In this document: piece by piece, positions 46,289 through 55,816 of the stretch
How positions within the stretch are numbered: the stretch's first letter is position 1
Layout: the number at the start of each line of letters is the position of its first letter
NCBI GenBank assembly: GCA_903932145.1
Contig: CAIZFE010000055.1
Coordinates: 62,001 to 126,000, forward strand
DNA: 64,000 nucleotides
Source of the DNA: an uncultured Rhodopila sp.
GTDB lineage: Bacteria > Pseudomonadota > Alphaproteobacteria > Acetobacterales > Acetobacteraceae
Direction of reading: 5' to 3'
Position numbers and translations under genes: made by a program
Notes under the pieces: generated by a model
Databases searched by the model: none
The model's input: only the letters and a program-made list of their open reading frames with translations
Told to the model about the DNA's origin: nothing

Positions 46289-47297
46289 GTGAGTACGGTT
46301 GAGTTAAGGGTCGGCGACATGTTCGACGGGCCGTGCGATCTGATCGTCCTCCCCTGTTCAACAGCAGGAACAATCACGTCATTCGTTCGCCAAAAGCTCT
46401 CCCACTTTCGTATCCCCGCACGCCCTGAGCGAGGAATGTCTCTCGGTGACCTCACCATGCACCCATTCGAAGGTGGCGAGAATATTGCTCAGTTTGTGGC
46501 CTATGCTGCATCCGTTGAGGGTACGCGATCGGCGCCCGAGGCAATACGCAGTATCGGCCTTCAGCTCGGAGAATATACACAAAAAAAACCCGTCTATCCG
46601 ACGCGTTTCGGCCCCACTCTTAGGTGCCGGTGCCGGTAACCTACCCAGTGAAGTAGTTGTGACAAGTCTCACTGAGGGATTTCATCAATCGAGCCATAAA
46701 GATGCAAGTCTTGTTATCAGCGTCCTACACGATATGGTGTTCCAGAGAATCCAAAAAAGTTTGAATGCAACCACCACTGCATACGAACCACCCTCCGCTA
46801 CGACACAAACGCCAGAGAGGGCACCACGGGTATTCATCAGCTATTCCCATACCTCGACCGAGCACGAAGACTGGGTTGAGGCTCTTGGGAAATTCCTTCG
46901 AGAAAATGGTGTTGATGCTCGCCTCGATGCTTGGCATCTTCGACGCGGAATGGACCTTCCGCAGTTCATGACCAACGAACTGACACTCGCCGATCGAGTC
47001 GTTTTGGTTTCCGACGAAAAATATGCTGAGAAGGCTGATGGCAGGGTCGGAGGGGTCGGTTGGGAGACGATGATAATTCAAGGGGACATGGCCCGATTAA
47101 GCCCAGAAAGCACCAAATATGTAGTTGTCGTTAGAAGCCCGACTGTTGACGGCGGACTTCCGAATTATTTGAGAACAAAATTCGTGTTACATTGGAACGG
47201 TACAATAACCGATGAGAAAAATCGTCTGTTGATGCTACAGGAGCTTTTCGACGTTGTCCGTGTGCCTCCATTGGGACGACGACCGATATTCCTTTGA
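46289..47297 (+). CDS. Macro-SEFIR fusion protein, interrupted by a frameshift in an A8 tract
   Basis: GTG 46289 follows GAGAGGAG. The first frame encodes a macro-like domain start (VGDMFDGPCDLIVLPCSTAG) and stops at 46639. The continuation lies in the +1 frame: APLLGAGAGNLPSEVV is the macro-domain end, then a linker, then a SEFIR (TIR-like) domain with RVFISYSHTSTEHEDWVEAL, LDAWHLRRGMDLPQFM and KYAEKADGRVGGVGWE. The two meet at eight A (46582-46589); with seven A the frame would be continuous, giving about 335 residues. SEFIR/TIR proteins fused to nucleotide-sensing domains are known anti-phage effectors. The split may be a real mutation, phase variation, programmed frameshifting or a read error. 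The region is visibly more AT-rich than its surroundings. Confidence 0.75.
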
Positions 47298-47409
47298 AAT
47301 CCACCGCACGCGTTTTGGTGCCCCGAAACATCTTCGGCGACAGCAAAAATTCCAACTTGACCTGATCTTGATCCATAACGTGAAATCACGTCTCGGTCCT
47401 CATTGAAAT

Positions 47410-48075
47410 TTACTGAGGAATCCTCTCATAATCCTCGATCAACCATTCCACTGGCTCCGCCGCCGCACCGTCATACCATTCCGCCACCAACGGATGCGCC
47501 CGCACCGCCGCGCAGTAAGCCGCGCTCTCCGCCGTCAACTCCGGCTTCCAGCCTAAAAACCGAGCGACCACCGGCGCGAACATGGCATCCGCCGCGCCAA
47601 ACGACGCCCCGAACAGAAACGGCCCGCCGTCCCCGAACCGCGCCCGCGTCTCGGCCCACAAAGCCTCAATCCGTGCGATATCCTTCAGCGCCCCTGGCGT
47701 CCGCCCAAGCCCCGCGAAATCGCGCCCCAAATTCATCCACATCGCCATGCGCAACTCGCGAAACCCGGCATGCATCTCCGCCGAGATCGACCGCGCGTGC
47801 GCCCGCGCCACCCGATCCGCCGGCCACAACGATGGACACATCTCCGCGCAGTAATCGCAGATCGCCAGCGACTCCCACACGCGCGCGCCATTATGTTCAA
47901 GAAACGGCACCAACCCGTTCGGCGACAATTCGGCGATGGCTGTCGTCGGGCCGGGGCGTGTGAAACGGATCACCCGCACATCCACGTCCAGCCCCGCCAA
48001 TCGAACCGGTAGCCACCCGCGCATCGACCACGACGAATAGCGCTTGTGGCCGATATACAGAACGCCCTCGGACAT
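47410..48075 (-). CDS. Glutathione S-transferase-family protein
   Basis: The protein has 221 residues. The thioredoxin-like N-terminal domain opens YIGHKRYSSWSMRGWLPVRL with the Ser of the activation site, the cis-Pro in GLVPFLEHNG and the glutathione gamma-glutamyl contact WESLAICDY. A helical C-terminal domain follows (LFGASFGAADAMFAPV). Its ATG overlaps the stop of the uronate dehydrogenase gene. Reaction unknown. Confidence 0.88.
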   Translation of the reverse strand: MSEGVLYIGHKRYSSWSMRGWLPVRLAGLDVDVRVIRFTRPGPTTAIAELSPNGLVPFLEHNGARVWESLAICDYCAEMCPSLWPADRVARAHARSISAEMHAGFRELRMAMWMNLGRDFAGLGRTPGALKDIARIEALWAETRARFGDGGPFLFGASFGAADAMFAPVVARFLGWKPELTAESAAYCAAVRAHPLVAEWYDGAAAEPVEWLIEDYERIPQ

Positions 48076-48905
48076 CAGTCTTCTCCCCAAACCGGCGCCG
48101 GCGCGCCCCTGGTGTATTCGATCGAACAATACCCGCCGCCCATGTAACGTTCCTCCACGGGATCGCCACTGACCGCCGCCGCCAACTGTCCGGCGAACGG
48201 ATCGGCGCTGTCCACCGGGACCCAACCCAGCTCGGCACGGGCGTCGTCTCGCCACCAGGTCATTCTGCTGTTGTTTGAAGCCCCCCAGATCACCACGTTA
48301 CCCACTGTCGGGGTCAGCACGCAGCGTTCCATCAGGCGGGAGAAATCGCCATACGACATCCACGACGCCAGCATCCGCGCGTTCACCGGCTCCGCCGTTG
48401 CCGACCCGATCCGCACATTGACGGATTCCACGCCATGCTTGAACCAGTACATCCGGCCCATCAGCTCGCCATAGGCTTTCGACAAACCGTAGTATCCGTC
48501 GGGCAGGAACTGCGTATCGGCGGGCAGGCTTTCTGTCCGCTCATGGAACCCGACCGAGTGGTTCGACGACGCGAAGATCACCCGCGCCTTCTCCCGCCGC
48601 GCCGCCTCATAGATATGATACAGGCCGCGAATATTCGGCCCGATGACTTCCTCGAACGGCCGCTCCACCGAGACGCCGCCCAGATGGATAATCGTGCCGC
48701 AACCCTCGGCCAGCCGCAGCATCGTCACGCCGTCGGACAGGTCGGCTTTGATGAACTGCGCACCGGCTGGCACCGCGTCCGGAAACGGCGCCAGATCGGT
48801 CAGCACCAGCCGCCAGCCCTGCGCTCCGAGTGCCTTGACCAGGACGCGGCCGAGCGCGCCGGAGGCTCCGGTGATAAGGATGGGTTTGGCAGGCGTGTCA
48901 GTCAT
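48075..48905 (-). CDS. NAD-dependent uronate dehydrogenase-like SDR
   Basis: The protein has 276 residues of the extended SDR family. TGASGALG (12-19) binds NAD, IFASSNHSVGFHER near 110 is typical of uronate dehydrogenases, and the catalytic YYGLSKAYGE gives Tyr and Lys. It would oxidise D-glucuronate or D-galacturonate to the aldarolactone. It is divergent from the amidase gene (34-base spacer) and translationally coupled to the GST gene. No other uronate catabolic genes are in the window, so substrate specificity is inferred. Confidence 0.82.
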   Translation of the reverse strand: MTDTPAKPILITGASGALGRVLVKALGAQGWRLVLTDLAPFPDAVPAGAQFIKADLSDGVTMLRLAEGCGTIIHLGGVSVERPFEEVIGPNIRGLYHIYEAARREKARVIFASSNHSVGFHERTESLPADTQFLPDGYYGLSKAYGELMGRMYWFKHGVESVNVRIGSATAEPVNARMLASWMSYGDFSRLMERCVLTPTVGNVVIWGASNNSRMTWWRDDARAELGWVPVDSADPFAGQLAAAVSGDPVEERYMGGGYCSIEYTRGAPAPVWGED

Positions 48906-48939
48906 GGCATGCTCCTGTGGATTCGCATCGGGAGGCATC

Positions 48940-50277
48940 ATGCGCAAAATTGACGAACTCGCCCAGGCCCTGGCCGACGGAACGACGACCAGCCGGTCGC
49001 TGATTGAAGAAAGCCTGGCCAGGATCGCCGATCCGGATGGCGAGGGCGCACGCGCGTTCATCAAGGTCCATGCCGATCAGGCCCGCGCGATGGCGGATAC
49101 GGCGGATAGTCTGCGCAAACACGGCCGCTCCCCCGGTCCCTATGCCGGCATCCCGATTGCACTGAAGGACCTGTTCGACATCGCGGGGGAACCGACCCCC
49201 GCCGGGTCGGCTGTGCTCGCCAACGCACCCGACGCCAAGGTCAACGCCCCGGTCGTCGCCCGCATGATCGCGGCCGGCTTCATCCCGGTGGGACGCACGA
49301 ACATGACGGAGTTTGCGTTCTCCGGCCTGGGCATCAACCCGCATTACGGCACGCCGGCCAGCCCGTGGGATCGCGCGTCGAAGCGCATTCCGGGCGGTAG
49401 TTCGTCCGGCACGGCGGTGGCGGTCGCCGACGGCATGGCGGCGGCCGGGCTCGGCACGGATACCGGCGGATCCTGCCGCATCCCCGCCGCGTTCTGCGGC
49501 ATCGTCGGCTACAAGCCGACGGCGCGACGGATCCCGATCGATGGAGTCCTGCCGCTGGCCCCGTCGTTGGATTCGGTCGGACCACTCGCCCCCAGCGTGG
49601 CCTGCTGCGCGGAGATCGACGCGATCCTGGCGGGCAAGGCCCCTGCCGCCCCGACGCCCGCTCGCCTGAATGGCCTGCGGCTGGCGGTGCCGGACAATAT
49701 GGTCCTGGACGGGATGGACGACACCGTCGCCGCCGCCTTTGACGCGGCCCTGTCGAGTCTGTCCGCCGCCGGTGCCCGAATCGAACAGACGCATTTCCAC
49801 GATTTCGCCGAACTCCCCGGCGTCAATGCCAAGGGCGGCTTCGCGGCGTCGGAGGCGTACGCCTGGCATCGCCACCTGCTGGCGACACAAGGCTCCGGCT
49901 ACGATCCCCGCATTCGGGTTCGCATCGCGCGCGGCGAACACCTGAGCGCGGCGGACTATCTGGACTTAACGCACGCCCGCGCCCGCCTGATCGCCAGCTT
50001 CGACCGCGCGACCGAACCTTACGACTGCATACTGATGCCGAGCGTGCCGATCATCGCACCACGCATCGCCGACCTGGATGATGAACGTGCATACAACAGT
50101 ATCAACATGCTGATTTTGCGGAACACCGCGCTCGGTAACTTCTTTGACCGTTGCGCGATTTCGGTTCCCTGTCATCGGATCGGAGATGCCCCGGTCGGCC
50201 TGATGTTGATGGGCGAAACGATGGGCGATGCCAGGCTGTTCAGTATCGCCGCGGCGGTGGAAGCCGTGCTCCGATAG
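48940..50277 (+). CDS. Amidase (amidase-signature family)
   Basis: The protein has 445 residues from an ATG after GGGAGG. The Ser-cisSer-Lys triad is visible: Lys76 (IALKDLFD), the GGSSSG stretch (152-157) and Ser178 (TDTGGSCR). These hydrolases cleave amide bonds, and GatA belongs to the same family. The lack of gatB or gatC neighbours and the length argue for a catabolic amidase. It converges with the ABC exporter ATPase, 4 bases away. Confidence 0.9.
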   Translation: MRKIDELAQALADGTTTSRSLIEESLARIADPDGEGARAFIKVHADQARAMADTADSLRKHGRSPGPYAGIPIALKDLFDIAGEPTPAGSAVLANAPDAKVNAPVVARMIAAGFIPVGRTNMTEFAFSGLGINPHYGTPASPWDRASKRIPGGSSSGTAVAVADGMAAAGLGTDTGGSCRIPAAFCGIVGYKPTARRIPIDGVLPLAPSLDSVGPLAPSVACCAEIDAILAGKAPAAPTPARLNGLRLAVPDNMVLDGMDDTVAAAFDAALSSLSAAGARIEQTHFHDFAELPGVNAKGGFAASEAYAWHRHLLATQGSGYDPRIRVRIARGEHLSAADYLDLTHARARLIASFDRATEPYDCILMPSVPIIAPRIADLDDERAYNSINMLILRNTALGNFFDRCAISVPCHRIGDAPVGLMLMGETMGDARLFSIAAAVEAVLR

Positions 50278-50281
50278 TCGG

Positions 50282-51061
50282 CTACCCCAGCGCACCAACC
50301 GGCTCGTCGGCGGGCAGACCAAGGTACTGGTTCAGCACGTCGGCGGCCGGGCCGTCGGCGATGATCCGGCCCTGATCCAGCCACAGGACCCGGCTGCACC
50401 ATTCTTTTACGATGGCTGTGTTGTGGCTGGACAGCACGAGGATATCCGCACCGCGCACCATCTCCTCCAGCCGGGCACGCGCCTTGTCCATGAACGCCGC
50501 GTCGCCGGCCAGAAACCACTCGTCCATCAGCAGAATCTGCGGCCGGATCGCGGTGGCCAGGGCAAAACCCAGCCGCACGACCATGCCGGCCGAATAAATC
50601 CGGACCGGAAGGTCGAGAAAGTCGGAAAGCTGGGCAAACTCAGCGACATCATCCTCGAGCCGGGGCAGCGCCGATTTCGGCAGGCCGTTATACAGCCCCC
50701 GCAGCAGAATGTTCTCCCGCCCCGTCAGTTCCATGTTCATCCCGAGATTGGGATCGAGCAGCGCGTTCAGGCTACCATGTACCTTCAGGCGGCCCATCGC
50801 CGGTTCATAAATCCCGGCCAGCACGCGCAAAAGCGTGGTCTTTCCCGCACCATTGGATCCGACCAGACCCAGCCGGTCGCCACGTCCCAGTTGCAGGTTG
50901 ATATCGGTCAGTGCCCGCACCACGACACGCTGCTGCGTGTCCTGCGCCAGCCGGCCGGACGCGGCCGCCACGACCATTTTTTTCAGGCTGCGGGAACTGC
51001 CATGATACAGCGGAAACTGAACCGAAACATTCTCTACGGTGATCGACGCGCTATGCGGCAT
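50282..51061 (-). CDS. Polysaccharide-export ABC transporter ATPase (KpsT/Wzt-like)
   Basis: The protein has 259 residues. The N-terminus ITVENVSVQFPLYH and the insertion before Walker A are typical of KpsT/TagH/Wzt. Walker A is GSNGAGKTT (68-76), the signature YSAGMVVRLGFALAT, and Walker B ILLMDEWFLAGD. There is no C-terminal carbohydrate-binding extension. The permease is encoded 2 bases upstream. Together they would export an O-antigen, capsule or teichoic-like polymer across the inner membrane. No glycosyltransferase cluster adjoins. Confidence 0.88.
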   Translation of the reverse strand: MPHSASITVENVSVQFPLYHGSSRSLKKMVVAAASGRLAQDTQQRVVVRALTDINLQLGRGDRLGLVGSNGAGKTTLLRVLAGIYEPAMGRLKVHGSLNALLDPNLGMNMELTGRENILLRGLYNGLPKSALPRLEDDVAEFAQLSDFLDLPVRIYSAGMVVRLGFALATAIRPQILLMDEWFLAGDAAFMDKARARLEEMVRGADILVLSSHNTAIVKEWCSRVLWLDQGRIIADGPAADVLNQYLGLPADEPVGALG

Positions 51062-51063
51062 GT

Positions 51064-51921
51064 TCAAATCCAGAATGTGATGCGACCGCGCGCCCGGGCA
51101 AAGAATGCCCAGGAAATGCTGCACAACGCCAGGCTGTAGATCATCGCACCTGCCCACGTCATGGCAGCCGAACCGGGCTCGTTCAATAGGGGGCCGCGGA
51201 CGATCTCCAACAGGTCGTAGAACGGATTGAACGGCAGATTATCGACTCCAGCCCCAAGCTGACTGGGTTTCCAGATCACCGGTGTCACGAAAAACGCGAT
51301 CTGCATCACGCTATTGACGATCGGCTGGATATCCCGGAACCGGGCGCAAAATGCCCCAAGCAACAGGGTCAGAGCCAGCGAATCGATCACCCACAGCAGC
51401 AACCCGGGAATCGCCTGGATCAAGCCCCAGCCGGGCCATATTTCGAAGATCGCGAAGACGACCACGATCACCACGATGTTGTGACCCAACGCGATAAAGT
51501 TGCGGATAAGGGTGCGCGCGGAAAACACGAAAAACGGCATGCGAACCGATCGGATGACGCTCTCGGCGTCAGTGAACGTTGTGCACGCCTCCGATACCAG
51601 CGCCGCCAAGAAGCCCCACAAAACCTGCGACAGCGCCAGAAACGGCAGATATTCGCGCAAATCCATCTTGAACAGCGTCGAATACAGAAAACCCAGCGCC
51701 GTCACCATGACGCCGGTGGAGATCGTCAGCCAGAACGGACCGAGCATGGAACCGCGGTAACGCAGGCGAATGTCGAGCCAGCCAAGAGCCAGGGCCAGGC
51801 GCCACAGGCGAGCGCCGCGCATCAGATCGTCCACCGCCAACCGGTTGCGGCCGATCGCCGTAATCTCGGCCTTCAGGTCCAGGTCGGTCGTTGCGGCGAT
51901 CGTCGATATAGAGGTGCTCAT
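51064..51921 (-). CDS. Polysaccharide-export ABC transporter permease (KpsM/Wzm-like)
   Basis: The protein has 285 residues. ABC-2-type permease with about six membrane helices; GSMLGPFWLTISTGVMVTAL near residue 65 and the terminal block LPFNPFYDLLEIVRGP are characteristic of Wzm/KpsM. ATG 51921 is chosen; MGYAPGD seven codons upstream is a possible longer start. It pairs with the ATPase 2 bases downstream. The 296-base spacer before the divergent transglycosylase gene contains an AT-rich stretch around 51980-52020 with an ATTAC-G-GTAAT inverted repeat; otherwise I see nothing in it. Confidence 0.88.
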   Translation of the reverse strand: MSTSISTIAATTDLDLKAEITAIGRNRLAVDDLMRGARLWRLALALGWLDIRLRYRGSMLGPFWLTISTGVMVTALGFLYSTLFKMDLREYLPFLALSQVLWGFLAALVSEACTTFTDAESVIRSVRMPFFVFSARTLIRNFIALGHNIVVIVVVFAIFEIWPGWGLIQAIPGLLLWVIDSLALTLLLGAFCARFRDIQPIVNSVMQIAFFVTPVIWKPSQLGAGVDNLPFNPFYDLLEIVRGPLLNEPGSAAMTWAGAMIYSLALCSISWAFFARARGRITFWI

Positions 51922-52217
51922 GTCGCCGGGCGCATAGCCCATCCGGCAGCGTGGCACAACATCCGGCCCAACCGGCAGGGTGATGACAAAAATTGCATTA
52001 CGGTAATATTTTTGTGTACGTTGTGATCTTCACCCCCGACCGAAACACGATAAAACCGGGCGCAACCTGATTAGACGGGACAAGTTCGAGATGACTTGCC
52101 TAAAAGATCGAAGCCCGTTAATGATTTAGACATCGTTCCTGAGTGTTTGGGTAAGCGGCGACGTCTCGCGTCCCGTGACGTATCCTGTTTGTCGCGCCGC
52201 CACGGAGACGCCTTCGT

Positions 52218-53384
52218 ATGACTGTACCGGACCGACTCGCCGTCACCCGCACGGGCGCCCAAAAGCGCCTCCGAATCGCCGGCACCCTGGCTCTTTTGGC
52301 CGGTCTAGCCGCCTGCGGCACCGTCCCGCATCAGGATGCCATGCAGGAATCGGCCCGCTACGCCGCGCACGCGAAACACGATTACAACCCGCCGGGTCCG
52401 CCGGAAGACCCGTGGGGTCCGTATATTCGCGAAGCCTCGGCTCGGTTCGATCTGCCGGACATCTGGATTCGCTCCCTCATGCGGGTAGAATCCGGCGGCA
52501 AGGAATTCCAAAACGGTAAGTTGATCACCTCCGGCGCCGGCGCCATGGGCCTGATGCAGGTGATGCCCGGCACGTATGATGAGCTGCGGGACCGCTATAA
52601 TCTGGGCGACGATCCGTTCGATCCGCATGACAACATCATGGCCGGCGTCGCCTATATGCGGGAAATGTACGAACTATACGGCTCGCCGGGCTTCCTGGCC
52701 GCCTACAATGCCGGCCCGGCGCGCCTGGACGATTACCTCGCCAACGTACGGCCGCTGCCGGACGAGACCCGCCACTACGTTGCGATGATCGGACCCAACC
52801 TGCGGGGGATTTATCCGAACAACCGCTCCGCCGCCGACGAACTGGCGATGAACACGCTGCCGATCAACATTCCGGCGGGTAAGCGCTACAGCCGTCCGGT
52901 CATGCTGGCCAACGCCAGGCCGGCCGGTGGCGGTCGCGTACCGCAGCGTTCCGCGGTTGAGGTGGCCCAGCTTCCCGAACCCACCCGTAGGGGCGGACCG
53001 GCCGGCCAGCAACTCGCCTTCCTGACCACCAACCCGACGCCACCACCGGCGCCACACGGTGGCTTCCGGCTGATCGGTTCGGCGAACGCCGCCGACGCGG
53101 CGCCCGCTCGTCACGGCGCCGCCACAACCGGCCAATGGGCGATCCAGATCGGCGCATTCGGCAATCAGGGTCTGGCGCATAGCGCCTTGGTCACGGCGCA
53201 CGGCAAGGCCGAGGCGGAACTGGCGGTTGCCCATCCCTTTGTCGCCAGCGTGCATCAAGGCCATGGCACTCTATGGCGGGCTCGGATGACTGGAATGTCG
53301 CGCGACACCGCGATTCAGGCCTGCGAGAAAATCACGCACGGCCGGTCCAACTGCATCGTGCTGTCGCCCGACGCCCAATCGTAA
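52218..53384 (+). CDS. Lytic murein transglycosylase lipoprotein with SPOR domain
   Basis: The protein has 388 residues. A lipobox LAAC places lipidated Cys33 after a hydrophobic leader. The SLT domain (about 65-200) has catalytic Glu91 (MRVESGGKEF), then GAMGLMQVMPGTY and FLAAYNAGPARLDDYL. A Pro/Ala-rich linker leads to a C-terminal SPOR-like domain (about 315-385: WAIQIGAFGNQGLAHSAL), which binds denuded septal peptidoglycan. It cleaves glycan strands, probably at the division site. A good terminator follows. Confidence 0.9.
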   Translation: MTVPDRLAVTRTGAQKRLRIAGTLALLAGLAACGTVPHQDAMQESARYAAHAKHDYNPPGPPEDPWGPYIREASARFDLPDIWIRSLMRVESGGKEFQNGKLITSGAGAMGLMQVMPGTYDELRDRYNLGDDPFDPHDNIMAGVAYMREMYELYGSPGFLAAYNAGPARLDDYLANVRPLPDETRHYVAMIGPNLRGIYPNNRSAADELAMNTLPINIPAGKRYSRPVMLANARPAGGGRVPQRSAVEVAQLPEPTRRGGPAGQQLAFLTTNPTPPPAPHGGFRLIGSANAADAAPARHGAATTGQWAIQIGAFGNQGLAHSALVTAHGKAEAELAVAHPFVASVHQGHGTLWRARMTGMSRDTAIQACEKITHGRSNCIVLSPDAQS

Positions 53385-53400
53385 CTGAATTGTAGCCAGG

Positions 53401-53433
53401 GGGGCAGCCGGCATCAGCCGCCTGCCCCGTTTT
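53401..53433 (+). terminator. Rho-independent terminator after the transglycosylase gene
   Basis: GGGGCAG (53401-53407) pairs with CTGCCCC (53422-53428), with an inner CGGC/GCCG pairing around an ATCA loop, followed by TTTT (53430-53433). It lies between two convergent genes and 17 bases after the transglycosylase stop. Confidence 0.8.
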
Positions 53434-53437
53434 CCGA

Positions 53438-54001
53438 TCAGAGCGGCTTCAACAGCGGCTCCACGCCTTCCGGCAACGGCACCTGTGCGACGTTCAGCAC
53501 CATCGACACCAGGCTGTAGTACCCGACGGCGCCGACCATATCCATGATCCCGCGCTCACCGAACCGGTCCATCGCGGCGGCATAGCGGCTGTCGGACACG
53601 TGGCCGGTCGAGAGCAGGTCCGTGACGAACTCATAAACGATGGTCTCGTCGCCGCTCATCTCCGCCGGGCGGCGGCCGAGTACGACCGCATCCAGGATCG
53701 CCGGGTTCAGGCCGGCATCGATGCCCAGGCGGCGGTGCGCATAGAATTCATACTGCGCGCCCCATTTGCGGCCGGCCATGCAGATTGCCAGCTCGTTCAA
53801 CGGCGCGGGCAGCGAGGTGCCGAAGCGCACATAGGCGCCGACTCGCTGCACCAGATCGCACAGCACCGGGCTGCGCACCAATGCGTTGAACGGGCCGCGC
53901 AAGCCGGCGCCGCGCGGGCCAGCCTGGATCGCCTCGACAACGGCGCGCTGCTCTTCGGTCATCTGCTCATCGGTGAGCGGGGGGAAACGGGTCTCGGACA
54001 T
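53438..54001 (-). CDS. Carboxymuconolactone decarboxylase-family protein
   Basis: The protein has 187 residues, an all-alpha AhpD/CMD-like fold. The block ELAICMAGRKWGAQYEFYAHRRLG near residues 70-93 (shown in part as in family members) has the Glu and His of the active region but not a CxxC pair, so it is not a redox AhpD. Such proteins are often annotated only by family. The role is unknown. It follows no obvious operon partner. Confidence 0.82.
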   Translation of the reverse strand: MSETRFPPLTDEQMTEEQRAVVEAIQAGPRGAGLRGPFNALVRSPVLCDLVQRVGAYVRFGTSLPAPLNELAICMAGRKWGAQYEFYAHRRLGIDAGLNPAILDAVVLGRRPAEMSGDETIVYEFVTDLLSTGHVSDSRYAAAMDRFGERGIMDMVGAVGYYSLVSMVLNVAQVPLPEGVEPLLKPL

Positions 54002-54113
54002 CGTGGATTTCTTCCCTTCGAATCGGACGTCATGCCTCGGGCATGTGGACTGACAGTATGCCGTCGGATCGCATCATAGACGGGATGTTACGAATGAACG
54101 AGGGGCAGCCCGG

Positions 54114-54578
54114 CTATGGCGCCGATCCCGCGCTGATGGACAGGCCGCGCGCCATCATCAATCCCAGCTCACTGGGACGGTCGCTGAATTCTTTCATCGT
54201 CCGGTATGGCACCGCCGTGACCTCCGCGATGAAGTTGATCTTTTGGGCGACGTCCAGCGCACTGAACCGGCCGGCCCGGGGTCGCCGCTCGAACAACGCC
54301 GTCACTGACTGCAGGGTGCGCGGCGGAATGATGGACAGCACCTTGCGATGTTCGGCCGTGATGTCGTTGCTGGTCAGCACCCGGGATGGAACGGCGGCGG
54401 CTGGGGTCGCCGCCGTTGGCCCTTTGCCGCGTGGCGGTGTGGCGGTCAGATCGGCGGTGCGAAACTCGATCTCGACGCCGTTTTCCTGCACGAGATAGAC
54501 GGTGTCCCCGTCGCACTCCAGGACCTTGCCGCTGGTGTTGCGGGTCCGGTGGTAGAGCATTTGTCCGACCGAAAACAT
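54114..54578 (-). CDS. Conserved hypothetical protein with an SH3-like N-terminus
   Basis: The protein has 154 residues. Residues 1-45 (FSVGQMLYHRT, then GDTVYLVQENGVEIEFRTADL) look like a small beta barrel of the CarD/SH3 kind. A Pro/Ala linker (50-65) leads to a helical part (SNDITAEHRKVLSIIPPRTL onwards). I do not recognise the family. A role in nucleic-acid or transcription contact is only a guess from the barrel. It is divergent from arsM. Confidence 0.65.
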   Translation of the reverse strand: MFSVGQMLYHRTRNTSGKVLECDGDTVYLVQENGVEIEFRTADLTATPPRGKGPTAATPAAAVPSRVLTSNDITAEHRKVLSIIPPRTLQSVTALFERRPRAGRFSALDVAQKINFIAEVTAVPYRTMKEFSDRPSELGLMMARGLSISAGSAP

Positions 54579-54749
54579 GGGCCCACTTTCTATTTGGCGT
54601 CACGGCAATGATACGCCCGCGTTCGGCAGGCGATAAGGGGCATAGTGGCGCCATTCGCCGGGGCCGCGCTTGCGAGAACAGATGCGGCGCGGCAGGGTGA
54701 GGCCATGGCCCCCTCGGGATACACGGCCGATTTTGAAGGAACTCCCCGC

Positions 54750-55535
54750 ATGGACACACCGGACATCAAGACCATGGTTCGCGAGCGGTATGGCAGCATC
54801 GCCGCCGCCGAAAGCTGTTGCGCCCCTGCCCCATCCTGCTGCGCCCCGACCTCAACGCCAGATGCGAAAGCAAAGGCGCGGGCGATGGGGTACTCCGATG
54901 CCGACGTGGAAGCGGTGCCGGAGGGTGCCAACCTCGGGCTTGGCTGCGGCAATCCCGGCGCGATCGCCGCGCTACGGCCGGGCGAGACGGTGATCGACCT
55001 GGGCAGCGGCGCCGGGTTCGACTGTTTCCTGGCGGCGAAGGCGGTAGGTCCCGGGGGGCATGTCATCGGCGTCGATATGACGCAGCAGATGCTGGCCAAG
55101 GCGCGCGCCAATGCCGTCGCCATCGCGGCGACCAACGTTGAGTTCCGGCTTGGAGAGTTGGAGCATCTGCCGGTCGCCGACAATACCGCCGACGTTATTC
55201 TGTCGAACTGTGTGATCAATCTGGTGCCGAATAAGGAGCAGGTCTTTCGCGAGGCGTTCCGCGTGCTGAAGTCAGGCGGGCGGCTGGCGATCTCGGACGT
55301 GGTGAATACCGTGACGCTGCCGGCCGATCTGTGCGGCGATGCGGACCTGATCTGCGGCTGCGTGTCGGGCGCTGCCCCGGCGGCGAAGATCGAGGCCTGG
55401 CTGACAGCCGCCGGGTTTACCGGCGTCGCGGTGACGGTGAAGCCGGAGAGCCGGGAGATGATCGCGAGTTGGGCGCCCGGACGCGGCGTGGAGAATTTCG
55501 TTGTTTCGGCGTTTATCGAGGGACGCAAGCCGTGA
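54750..55535 (+). CDS. arsM: Arsenite S-adenosylmethionine methyltransferase
   Basis: The protein has 261 residues from ATG 54750 (AAGGA about ten bases before); longer starts at 54645 and 54705 are not supported. ArsM methylates As(III) to volatile or less retained forms. The SAM motif is DLGSGAGFD (83-91). Arsenic-binding Cys are expected at Cys66 (LGLGCGNPG), in ILSNCVINL and in LICGCVSG. Two CC pairs (23-24, 30-31) at the N-terminus are typical of bacterial ArsM. No arsR, arsB or arsC is nearby, so it is an orphan gene. Confidence 0.92.
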   Translation: MDTPDIKTMVRERYGSIAAAESCCAPAPSCCAPTSTPDAKAKARAMGYSDADVEAVPEGANLGLGCGNPGAIAALRPGETVIDLGSGAGFDCFLAAKAVGPGGHVIGVDMTQQMLAKARANAVAIAATNVEFRLGELEHLPVADNTADVILSNCVINLVPNKEQVFREAFRVLKSGGRLAISDVVNTVTLPADLCGDADLICGCVSGAAPAAKIEAWLTAAGFTGVAVTVKPESREMIASWAPGRGVENFVVSAFIEGRKP

Positions 55536-55816
55536 GACAGGCCGATCCCTTGACGGGCGCGCTAGGTTAACCGTCATGGTACGCGGTAATTTTCCGATCG
55601 CTCCACGATCATCAACGGCCGTTACGGCGATCTCGCATGGTCGTTGATTGTCCGGTGGGCCGTGGGGCGTCCGAATAGAGGCGAGGCGATGACGACGATG
55701 CGGTCGGATTGAAAGGCACTGAGGTTTCCCCCCCCTCGACGGAAAACGCGCGTAGCCATTGGCAATGGCCGCAACTTTCGTTCCTGCCATTGCCCGTCAC
55801 GGAAAACAAAAGCGAG

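Noticed and set aside
55755-55769. GCCATTG-G-CAATGGC inverted repeat as an operator
   Set aside because: It lies between the 3' ends of two convergent genes (arsM and pncB), so a promoter-operator role is unlikely; it may simply be a hairpin.
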